The notes under the pieces are model-generated. The model did not search any database. It was not told the DNA's origin and saw only the letters and a program-made list of their open reading frames with translations. DNA of 64,000 bases from Gibbula magus (taxonomy: Eukaryota > Mollusca > Gastropoda > Trochida > Trochidae): the NCBI GenBank assembly GCA_936450465.1, contig OW388297.1, forward strand, positions 26,430,387 through 26,494,386, in the 5' to 3' direction. A program made the translations under genes and the position numbers. Below are positions 41,177 through 52,582 of this stretch, piece after piece (positions within the stretch are counted from its first letter, which is position 1; every line of letters starts with the position of its first letter).

Positions 41177-42880
41177 TTTATAGGTTTAAACCTCAAAAGG
41201 CACATCTCAGTATCATAGTGGGTACATATGTATGTTTCATGAAAATACCATGTATATAAATTTGGGGGATCTCAAAAAAAGTTTCCATAAAAAATATAAA
41301 ATAATGATCAATATATATATACACCTCACCCTCTTAGTAATCAAGTGTATAATTAGGAGAGTTTAATCACATGAAACATGTAACTTAATATAGAGTAAAC
41401 AAATAGATCTAGGAACACCAACATCACATGTAAATACATCAAGGATTATGTACGTCATGTAAGACTTACACATCGTCTATTTCAAGCATAAAAGCAGGGC
41501 TAGTTATGTTAAATATATAATATTAATTTGAGAATATCAATTTTAGAGTTACGTGTTTTTTAGGAAAACATGCAGATTTGCTTTAAGTAGTTTATTATGT
41601 TTCTACTAGTGGTGTAGTGAAAGGAACAAATGAATCAGGGGACCATGACAGTCTAGGCCGATGTGGGCTGGCTCTAAACAGATCTCTTGTCAGCGGTCAA
41701 AAGGTTATTTATACATACAGTTAGGTCAATTGCAGAAAACTAGTCAATTACCGGTATTATGAAGTTTGTATAATTCATGAACATTTAACATATTTGAAAT
41801 GACATTTTTTTTATTGAAACTATCTTTCAATTAGGAATTGTATTTTTATTTTCCCAAAATTGTTTATGTAGATTATGATCGCTCCTCTTTTTTGTTTTCG
41901 TTTTATATCTTCAGTTTAATCCGTTATCACATTGTCTGAATATGATTAATCATATGTTCTATTCTAATGATTCCCTTTCAATACTTATTAAGATGATCAT
42001 TTTATAATTATTTCAGGTCTTAAATCAAAAGCTAGAAAAACCTTAAAGGATAAGGATAAGATAAGGAAATAAACCTTTAAAGGTATTTTTATTAAATTTG
42101 TCAGCATGCAAACAGGAAAAGTTCTTTGGTCAGGCAAATATCACCTCTATTACCTACGAGGGCAAACATTTACTTCTGATCATTGAAAAAGAAAAAAAAA
42201 TATCCCTTATCATGGTCATGTGAAATCCTAAACAATGCTATGACTTCATCTTCCTTCAAAATGCAGTGATGATGGATTTCCTGGCTTTGTTGTAAAGTAG
42301 TTCCTAAAATTTCTGACTTTTGTAATAAATAGATTATTATTTTCCTGCATATGTGACTCAAATAACATCAATTTGTGTCATAATAGTATGACATGGGCAC
42401 TCACATAATATCCTCTTCATATTTTTATTTTTTTTCTAAATCTACAAAAACACATAATATATCACTTCATTCAAAGAGAGAAGAACATCTTGAAATGTAA
42501 AAAACTTATATTCCCTTATCAATTGTCTCAAAAAGATCTGATCTTCCCATCTATCTCTTGAACGTTTTTATAAAAAAAATAATGTCTACTGTTAGATCAT
42601 CTAAGCCAAATTTGTTTTTATATTTGAACAAATTTTGAGAGGATATGCTTAAAATCATCCCTGTTCCAACGAATAAAAGTTGTACCACATTATATCATAT
42701 ATTTCCACTTTGTTTGCTGAATGTATTTCTGGTCATTTATGCAGAAAAGACTATTTTCTCAAATATATAGCTCAGTAAAACATTTTTGGAATGATGACTA
42801 TGAATAGAGGAAGATATCTTTTCACAATTCTTGTGTCTTATCAATCTGCTTGAAAACAACACAAAAATCTATGACGAAAC
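41177..42880. other. Intergenic, nothing recognised
   Basis: AT-rich, with no gene or assignable repeat seen. Confidence 0.45.
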
Positions 42881-42889
42881 ATCATATCA

Positions 42890-43145
42890 AAAATATAAAA
42901 GATATTTAAAATTGCCCATAATATTCTGTTAAGTTTCATTAAGAAGAAGTTTAAAAAGATGACAAAACTTTACAGACGATCAACTCATCATGCCTATATT
43001 TAAGGGGGGTCAGGACCAAATGTGCAAATTTGATCCCCAATGTAGCAATGTACCTACCCACAAAAGCTTTGGGGGTGCAGCAATTCTGGAGGGGAGGTCG
43101 AAATTGTCAAAAGTTTACGGACGACAGATGACAGCCATTTTGGAA
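42890..43145 (+). repeat. Decayed tandem-core element fragment
   Basis: AAGAAGTTTAAAAAGATGAC, ACTTTACAGACGATCAACTC and later AAAAGTTTACGGACGACAGA with a G-rich segment resemble the right-end region of the element near 60950 (AAAAGTTTACTGACGACGCT). Confidence 0.45.
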
Positions 43146-43662
43146 TATTTTTATAAGTCTAGCTTGTTAAGATGGTCTTATTAATGACCCTATTTCATTT
43201 GCCGACTCAATACAGGTGTTCATTGTTCCAAGCACTTCAAGTCCATGTGTTTGATGATCTCTAGATGCAGAAATCAATACATCTCAGCACATATGATGCA
43301 CAAATGCTACAACCGGACAGTGTCTCTATATAATCTGTTATTCAACCATGCCTTGTCCAATTTGACTTTCATATATCATGGTTTTCTTAATTACTTTAAG
43401 TCATGTATTATGTATAACTACTGTATGAATATGTGGACGTTTATTTTCATATTAAAGGGAGAGTTCTGTCGCCATCTTGGATTTTTTGCATTACATGAAA
43501 TGGAAACATGTTCCATGTACCTTATTTTGTAACTTCATAACAACTAAAGACATACACTGATAGAGTATTCACATAGTAACACATAACATGTCATAAAACT
43601 AATAAACACTTTGCTGTTATGGCTGTTATATTGCAAATCCCCATTGTATACCATTCTCATGT

Positions 43663-43793
43663 ACGACGTAACGTTAATCTCCCTGATTGACTTCCTTCAC
43701 CATTGTTTTGTTTGCTATATAAATGTACTATATTTTGTTATTTCCTTACATCCAACCTGATGAAGGAGTGAGTATGTACTCCGAAACGTCGTG
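43663..43793 (+). ncRNA. Hammerhead-ribozyme-like motif (degenerate candidate)
   Basis: Core CTGATGA at 43757-43763, a stem II candidate pairing GGAGT with ACTCC (43765-43782), GAA at 43783-43785, and a 7-bp stem III pairing ACGTCGT (43786-43792) with ACGACGT (43663-43669), which is followed by A as the cleavage-site base. Defects: an extra A between CTGATGA and stem II, and no good stem I next to the core. Such motifs are known in Penelope-like retroelements and mollusc retrozymes. Confidence 0.3.
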
Positions 43794-45480
43794 TATTTTC
43801 ACATTAAAGAAGTTGTTATCCAGAAAATCTTCCTGTTATGCTGTAGCATGTTTTCCCAGCTTGCAGCGCCGATGAATGGCTTCAGTTCTCATTGTTGTTA
43901 TTTTTCAACAAATGTACGTTTGTGTATATCAAGCTGTGAAATATAAAGTCATCAAAATATTATCTTTATTACTATCTTTCAAATTGACTGTGTTTTAATC
44001 ATGTATTAATAACATATATGTGTAAACAGGAATATCCTCTCGAATTTCGTTTCCACAAAAAATACCCCGATAGAACCCTCCTTTTAAATCTCACAAAAGG
44101 AGTCATAACCAGTGCTTGAGAGACATTTAGAAGTATTAAAGTAAAGTAAAGTAAAATCCAACATTATAAACAGCAAATTCTTCAGTGTGTGTTACAACGC
44201 CCATGGTGTATTTTTGGTAGGTAACCATCAGGTGATTGGTAACGAACGAGATCAATGTGAACATGAGACGGCCAACAAATACAAAGAGGATTCTTTGTAT
44301 TTTCAGTGTAATATCACTTTCCTCTCACCAAGTGACAGACCTTACTGAATGTAAAACAGTACTCTATGACAAATAATATTACCAGTATTTGGAAACTCAC
44401 AGGATTTGAACTTCAGATCTTATGATCGGAAGTCCACTGTGGTATCATTCACATGTGGACATGTGACTTTAGAGTATACTAACATGGAAGGAAACTAGAA
44501 ACACATGAATTGGCAAATTTATTTTCACAATGATCCTTTGTGACTATGTGAAAACAAGGATGTTGAAACATATTGAGCTTAATAATCCTTTGATGGCGAC
44601 AGAGCGTGTGTTGTTTGACAGAACGTTTGTCAGCTGTACTCTACGAATCAGCCTGTCATTTGACATGTACATTCGAGCTGACTGAGCAGATTTTACATCA
44701 AGTACACCAAAACGGTCACTTCCAAAGAAACCGTCTGGCTGTGCTCACGATATATAATTAAAGTTAGACCAGCTATCCTTTGAAAGATATGTCTTATTTA
44801 GGATATATTATAAAGTACTACATGCAAAAAATGCAGATACCGTAGCCATATTAATATGCGACCACACCCCAATAAGCGCCTACAAGTTCAAGCTCATACC
44901 TAAGAGCGACCCACCCCTCCTCAAACTTGGAAAGTAAATAGAAAGTAAAGACAGTAAATAGTAGGCCTATGTCTGAAATACACAGTCAATCATTCAAATA
45001 GCGAATGCTGTATTTTAATAATCATAAAACTACTTCCGTATCAATATCCTATTTTAAAACATTTTCAAATAATAAAATATGACATTAGATTTGGCCAGTG
45101 CATATTTACTCTATCACATGACTCCAGTGATACGTACCGTACATCCAGGAGGTCCTAAAATACATGCTAAATATTTCAAAAGAAGTGTTCCCTGAACCTC
45201 TCTGTGAATGCCATATTTGTCTTAGCACGAGGAAAGTTTTGAAAATATGGGCTGCATACCTAAAATCTATTGCGATGTCAGGTAATGGTTAAAGATAAAA
45301 ATATGCTTATTCAACAAGTATTCAGGTGAGCTAATTGATAGTGATAAAGATCAGTAGCAGTGAGGTATTGATCTATACCGGCTATCTCTACATCATCTGT
45401 ATGTGTCCGACTTCACTGACTGGGAATAATCTGAGGGTAAACACTTGTTACAGAACAGAAGGTCAGGATAAGTAGGGATG
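43794..45480. other. Intergenic, nothing clear
   Basis: AT-rich. A short segment at 44860-44930 (GCGACCACACCCCAATAAGC) looks repeat-derived. No gene seen. Confidence 0.45.
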
Positions 45481-45690
45481 TTAAAGGCACTGTAGCATGT
45501 TTATTGCATATTATGTTTAGGGTATCTCAAATTTGCCATTTATTATTTAAGTTTGTACAATAATTTGGTGCGTTAACGGTTAATACATCTCATTACACAA
45601 CCTGTCTTTCAGAGTATCTACCATTTTGTTTTTGTCCATTAAGTGAAATGAAACACTGTATTTTTAACCAACTTTAGAATGATTAGTTTT
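45481..45690. mobile_element. Truncated relative of the 40665 TTAA element
   Basis: TTAAAGGCACTGTAGCATGT, TTGCATATTATGTTTAG and CAAATTTGCCATTTATTATT align with the left part of the 40665 element. No matching right end seen. Confidence 0.5.
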
Positions 45691-48060
45691 ACAAATTGAT
45701 CTCTTTATCTTCAAAATGTCCAAAGTAACAAATATTTGTAAATCAGACTGATCTACAATGTCTTAATAAAATAGCAAAGTTTCGACACCAATAGCATGGA
45801 TGAATGACTCCCCTTCTGGCACTGGAGCATCAGCTGAAGAATTAAGCACTTGAACATTTATGGTAAATATATACATACCTGATTTCAACATTGTAAACAT
45901 TAACAATTAACATTAACATTTGTATTTTAGTGAATCTTTTTCTAAACATGTGTTGTTTCCAAAACTTCTAAATCTATAGCTTCTTCAGGCCCATATTAAG
46001 ATAATTATATTCAAAAATCTTAACAAAGGTTTACAAAGGTTTAGAGGTGTCACATATCCATTGTAACTGATAACAATGGCTGAATAGAGGAGCATTGTGT
46101 GTACATATGTATGTAAATATAGCTGAATGTCATCAAAAGTCAACTCACAATATGTGCCTTTGTTGTATTACATACATCAATTAGTAATACATCCATTGAC
46201 AGGTGACAACATTTCCTTATATTGTTTTTAGATTGTGTCACTATTTCCCAAAATTTCTCTCCATATACATTCTTTAATAACACAATCACCATTATAAACA
46301 AATGTAATTCATTCATACATTTTCTCATCAGTACAATAGCAATAATTAAGGCCTTGATCTTCAGTCAAGCGACATTGTTTTAAAATTCAATTGTTTTCTG
46401 ATATTACAGACATGCACCAACATTGGTTTGATACGAGACAATACTGTTATTTCATCTGTGCACATAGATTTTTATAACACTGGTTATGTTTAATCTTACA
46501 AGAAACATCACTCTCTTTCATATTACAGGGCAGTATTTGATCTCAACATGTTCCAACCGCAAGATTGTTGATTGTCCCTTACAGGTAACACGACAGCATA
46601 GACACAAAAATTATATTTTAGCGCAGACCATCGCTCCAGCCCCTCAGATGGTTCCTGTTCTGATCAGCTTTACACTTGACTGTTCAGCATCAATTTGACC
46701 GAGTGCCGGTACCACAGCTTTCTATGCTTTGCATGTTGGTGAAGGTCACATAGCTTCTTTTAGTTCTTCTCAATAACGACAATATCTATGTAACTAAACC
46801 ATTCATTTCTACTCTCATGTGTGTTATTGTACAAGCAACAATAATAGATATATTGTCATCAAACTACAAAGATATTCATAAACTATCCAAATTAATTTCA
46901 ATATAAAAATCTTTATTGATTACAAATTATCAGGATGAATGAGATGTGCACCTGTCTAGAGCCTCATCGAGACCACCAAGTCCTAATAGTAGAGAGAGAG
47001 GTGAGAGAATTGTTATTGGCCAGAAAGTAGACCAGATTGCTCAGTGACAGCTATACCCTCGCTATAACATCACGACTGGGAGATATTCTATTTATAGACA
47101 CACTCGTGCTGATATCATTGAACCATAAAATCAGCTGAATGTCTATATATATATGCTTATGACCTCTCTGCTTTACACCAAGGTCAAGTTTACAAACAGA
47201 AATTTAATAGCAAGATAAAGCTAAAATGTCATAACGCGCTATAAAGAGTTTAGCTGAGTTTAGTGTAACATATGATACTCATAATCAAATGTGATAGGTT
47301 CCATACAAAATTGTAACAGACTTTATTTAGTAGCCCATGAAATTATTTTTTTCATATTATGCATTCTTTTATAAAGACTTGAGGGCGGTTTGATATATAT
47401 CATATTGGATAAAAGTAATAATATCGACATACGTCCTTTCACAAAGCGTGTAGCCTTTACTATAAAATTAACCTTAATTCATTAAAACACTACCATAATG
47501 ACTTAGGAAGAGGCAAAAGTCTCCCTCAAAACAGCAAATATGTAAATAATATTACTGGCTTCCACAGTAGATATCGCTTGTGTGTGATGACATTGTAGTT
47601 ATCGCTAAAACAAAATCGATCGTCACAATCCTATTACATCATCAATCAATAAACAATCCAACAGCTAAAGGTTAATGACATCACAAGACTTTGACAACAC
47701 TGAGAACACTGCTGACAATGCTGTGATATCACAAAGTTGATGATGAAACAATGCTATGATGCCATAATGCTGATGACATCACAATGCTATGACTTCACTG
47801 AGATAAGCTGCTGAGGAAGTTAAATGGCAGTTTTGTGTTTCAGATATGTTCATTATTTTGCTATTAATTGTTGAAGAATGATTTTGAAAGATAAAAAAAT
47901 CAAGCCTTGGATATTTGTAACTTTAATCGATATTATTATTATTTTGTCGATATATTTGATATCAGAAGACTCTTGGGTGAGATTCTCTTTATACCATATG
48001 AAATAACATTTAACACAATGAACTGTGTTTAATAGACTCAAATTTAGTCCTTGGAATTTT
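45691..48060. other. Intergenic, nothing recognised
   Basis: AT-rich. The stretch 47680-47800 has loosely repeated GATGACATCACAATGCTATG words. No gene seen. Confidence 0.45.
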
Positions 48061-48729
48061 AAAGGCTCTTAATTAGTGCCTATGCCAAACTGCTGCTGCG
48101 AGCTGCGAGCCTGTAAATTCCGCCACAGGGGCTAAAATGGATAAAATATAAATACGCAACTTGAGGGTTAATTTCCACACAGTCATGGAGCAGGACTCAC
48201 CGAGCATTAATAGCAAGGGTAAACAATAGTATCGACCTGCACCTTTAACCAGTAGTTTCTACCTCTATGTCATACACTCCTGGAATCCCTTGTCCCTATT
48301 TCCTTGTTGTGCATAGTGTTAGACATGTTTACACTGGCAGGACTGCCCACGGTCCAGTGTTGTGGTCAGACACAAGATAAACCCCTGCAGCTTCTCACAT
48401 CCCTCACTTCCTTGATGACCGCTGCAGGACAGTTCTGTGTATTCTAGACATTGCAGCTAAATACTTGTTTACTGTTAGAAATTATTTTTGTATTTCCTTC
48501 AGTCCTACCATACTGTGCTTAATTTCATAACATGCAGTGAATGTGTATTATTTGTCAAGTAAATTATGATTTATCTCCGCATCATAGATTGACTAACATC
48601 TAGTTAATGAAATTTAAAGATCTGATGAAATGCATTTTTCTCAAGAATGACAGATGATTACCTCTACGTATATTGTATATCAGAATCAATTGAGCATAAA
48701 ATCGAGACAATATACACTTGCAATTGATA

Positions 48730-48990
48730 ATTAAGACGATTTTAATTCACCCATTTTAACACTACCGCAATTAGTTTAAGCAATCATTTTGAAAATGCTC
48801 ACTGAGGCGTGACTGTGATGAGCGACAGACGGGGCCGGCTAGACAGCTACTCCACCGAGTCTCGTTAATTAATTAATGATGATTATCACTGCCGCTTAAT
48901 GAATTTAGGAGGTGTATTACGTCGCCAAAAAGACATGTTTATGTAATAATTGTGTAATTGTCATCTGCGGAATAACCTAGCTGGATATCT
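48730..48990. promoter_or_regulatory. Possible regulatory segment dense in homeodomain-type sites
   Basis: A less AT-skewed stretch holds GGGGCCGGCTAGACAGCTAC, then TTAATTAATTAATGATGATT and CCGCTTAATGAATTTAGGAG. TAAT-core sites are clustered. This is only a suggestion from composition and motif density. Confidence 0.2.
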
Positions 48991-49336
48991 AAACATTCGA
49001 TATAAGGGAAATTTTTAGTTGTTTTATTGAGTATTTCTTCGTGAAATTTACAATCAAAATGTTGCGAAAATACGTTGAATTATGACTATCGCCGAAAATC
49101 AGAAGTTATCCCTTCACAGGCCAAACCCCTGCAGACTTTCATTCTGGTCGCCGGGGCTAAATCAGGCGTTTTTTTAAAAAAGCTGTATAAGTAATTTATG
49201 GACCGATTTCAGAAATTTAAAATCGAGCAAATGTTAAATTGACATCCCATTTTAATGAATCTGATTTGGACCATATGTCATTTCATCTATCCTTTAATAT
49301 CTCAAGATCCACCATGAGGGTCAACATGCCTGACCA

Positions 49337-49424
49337 AAACTTACAGCGTGTAGAACAGTTCTCTACTGCTGACAAAGTCTTGATGCAAAGCCGAACGCGC
49401 TAACCACTGCGCTATCCCGCACCC
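49337..49424 (-). mobile_element. SINE fragment (head, minus strand)
   Basis: GCGTGTAGAACAGTTCTCTA, GCCGAACGCGCTAACCACTG and CGCTATCCCGC match the head half of the 38340-38655 SINE. It has an internal deletion (the B-box region is missing) and the tail is absent. Confidence 0.7.
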
Positions 49425-49803
49425 ACCAATGGCAAAGAATACTCATAAATCAATAAAAGAGTTCTAAAACGAATGTATATGGTTTTGTTTCCATTTCCCT
49501 TCGAGCGTCACATAAGATAGAAATTATGACAGAATGATTGGCGGAAGAAAAGAGAAATGCCAAACCAAATGGAATTAATTTCCAAGATTCATAAAGGTCT
49601 GAAACCATGGAGCAAGAATCAGACCTGAAAAACACTGAAAACATAATTAATTAATAATTAATTTCTTTAAAAAATATTAACTGTCTATAAAAGCTTTTAA
49701 AAAAATAGAGCCAGTTACAGCTTTTTAAGAAAGAAGGGGTGCAACTTTTCCAAGACTCCAAACAAATGGTCTCACCGGTTGTTGTAGAGACGAGTGGCAA
49801 AAC

Positions 49804-50445
49804 GAAAAATAGAGCCACTGGCTCTGTAGCTCATCAGGCTTTATATACATTAACTATTTCAAAATGTCAACTTCTAAGTGATAGGTACAACTAATAGAAA
49901 GCACTTTAAACGGAGAAGATGAAATAGGTCTTAATGTCCTAACCCCTCTCACCTATCTTTGAGGCCAGAGATAAAATACCCTACAAATAAAGACACACTT
50001 GAAGATTTAATTCATCACTGTTGTTTCCTTTAAATTACCTCCCTTTTAAAGAGCACATAAAATCTTAAGATGAAAATAGCTTTACAAGTCATGACCTTTG
50101 TGACCTATATTTTGGGTCACAGGATCATGAAATCTACAATTTAGAATCTTCATTGGCCAAGGAGTCTGAACACAACTTTTCAGCTCTCTAGACCTTTTGG
50201 AAGTGGAGAAGAAGATGAAAATAGGTTTTTTAGGTTGTGACCCCTGTGACCCTATTTGAGGTCACAGGGTCATGAAATCTACATTTAGAATCCCCATAAG
50301 CGAAGGAGTCATTTCATTTCAGCGAGCTAGACCAAGTGGTCCTGGAGAAGAAGACGAAAATGCCAAAAGTTTACGGATGGATGGACGGATGCCGAACACC
50401 ATGCCATAAGCCCATTGGGCCTTTCAGGCCAGATGAGCTAAAAAC
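49804..50445 (+). mobile_element. P1-family element, short copy with both ends
   Basis: The left end AAAAATAGAGCCACTGGCTC continues to TGTAGCTCATCAGG. About two cores follow (AATCTACAATTTAGAATCTT, CAAGGAGTCTGAACACAACT), then GGATGGATGGACGGATGCCG, CCATGCCATAAGCCC and the right end GGGCCTTTCAGGCCAGATGA...GCTAAAAA. The inverted TAGCTCATCAGG / GATGAGCTA pair bounds it. Confidence 0.8.
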
Positions 50446-52582
50446 GTCAAAAAAAGTATACACACAAACAGAAATTGATGAAAACTTATATACTTATACT
50501 GATATACCCTCTCTCTCAGAAAAGGGGTGGTGCACTATAGCGACCATAGCTTTAATGGTCATTTTTTAACTTTTCAAATGAAAAGGTGGAAGGGGTGGTT
50601 TGCCACCCCCCCTCCTCTGTATCTGCCTATGAAAAATATCAGTGATTATTATATTTGTCATCTATTTGCATATAGGGAGGGATTTCAATAACATAATTGG
50701 CAGGTACCCTAAAAGGTCATAATATGCATTTAAAAGAGTACATAATTACTCAACAAATTTATGGAACAAGACAAAGCACTATGATACAAGTAGTTGGAGG
50801 TCCCTCCTATCTGATGTCACACTACAAGCCATGTTATGCAGCAGGGTAATTTTGTCACCATAAGCACATAGCAACCCAAGCCCTCACTTTTGAGGGGACA
50901 TCTCAAGAGCAAAACCACAAAACAAACTTAAAGTATTGAGGCCATAGTAATTAAACCAAAACAACATACATATTTGCCTTGTCCAAAAACTGTGACAATG
51001 ACATCCATTAAAATACAAAAGTAAAATGAATTTAAGAAATGCCAATAGAGTGATATATTCTGCATTTTTTTTTATGATTGACGTTTTGTCAGTGAGTTAA
51101 TAAATATATAGTTCATTGTTTACAATTTCAAAATTTAGATATATCCCTTATTATTTTGGTCCAGTATACTCTCTGAAAAAAATAATTTGATAGTGAAATC
51201 TACTTCTTTAGTTGAATAAAATTTATTCTTTATTAATAAAGCCTTAAAAAAATCCTCGAGACGAGATGCTGAAGACTTGTTCAATGTTCTAGGCTGAAGA
51301 AGGCTCTGTTAATGTTTAACTGGTCTAGATGAAGATGCAATCCTAAAAGTCATTTGTTTATCGTTATAATATGCAGGTAGCCTGTCTCCCAGTCTCTTAT
51401 CATTAATTGCAATTAATTCAAATCAAAAGATGATTCTTTCTGAACAGCAGGTCTAGATCTTGTCCAGATTCAAGTTCGTTTCTCTCACTGAGAAGCTTCA
51501 TTTTAATAAATTAAAAAAATAACTCACAGACTTATAATTTTCAGAGACTGCCTAAAGGTCAGTGTAACCTTATATATAGACAAATGTACTTCTAAAGGTA
51601 TACTATCTTCCTTGACCTTCACTTTCCAAAAAACACCACCCTGGTTGTACTATTCTTTCACTCTCAACCATGTCAAGGATTCAAAAGGGATATATTTGAT
51701 GGATACCAATTAATTTGTAGGAACATGTTGAAGATCCAACAGCACGTTGAAGTTCCAACAGCTGTATTTTGACCCAAATTTCACTTGAGACGACCCCTAC
51801 TCAAACAAACACTTTACAGGTTCTCTAGTCAGAACTGGTTTGGGGGGGATACTGTTGATGTTTATTTCCTGTTGGGCTAAGAGAACAATTTTGCGTCAGG
51901 AAGTGGGAGGCTGGAAGTGAGACATCTTGTGTCTACAAGACTGGGGATTACAGTGGGTGTCAGAATATTCCCCTTCCAAAAATACATTACCTGTTATTGT
52001 TTTCCTCTGTCTAAACATTGTTCCTGTTGTTGTTTACTTCCATTTTGTTTCCCTCTCTCACTGTCAAAGCTTGACAATTGAAAATAGTTTAAAATCTAGG
52101 TCTCCAGATCACTATTGGATATAATAATGGAAATTTGAACGAACCTATGAGCAGAGAAGATTATTGTGAAGAAGATTTGTGTTTGGGAGTAACTTCTACA
52201 GAGGTGTTTCTTTATTATATCTCAATGTACATTTATCCAGTGTATTAAATATCTTTAGTCTGAGCGGCCAGACAGATATTGAGTGCAAACACCACATATG
52301 TATTACCTCTGTATCCTTCTGAGTATACTTTCACCTGATGAAGAGGTAATATAGCTAATATAAACCAATCATTAGGTTCACGAGAATCCATATTCCAGGA
52401 CTTGCATGAATACCAGAGGGGTATATCATGGCTCGTACCAGGTACTCAATATTGCTACTTAAATATATAATGATAATGGATTTATATAGCGTCTTATGGT
52501 ATCCAACTCAAGAGCTGCTCAACAGCGCTATGAAGAAGGTCTGAGGCGTATATTCTTATATAAGTTTCAAATGATGCTTAGG
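50446..52582. other. Intergenic, nothing clear
   Basis: AT-rich. It contains a short C-tract fragment at 50575-50630 and a dispersed fragment at about 52470-52545 (ATAATGGATTTATATAGCGT). No gene seen. Confidence 0.45.

Noticed and set aside
46538..46594. Possible small exon (AG before GGCAGTATTTG, GT after CCCTTACAG)
   Set aside because: Splice-like edges and a short open frame exist, but no homology, partner exon or composition shift; chance is likely.
52336..52350. Second hammerhead-like CTGATGAAG
   Set aside because: No GAAA core or stem II follows it.
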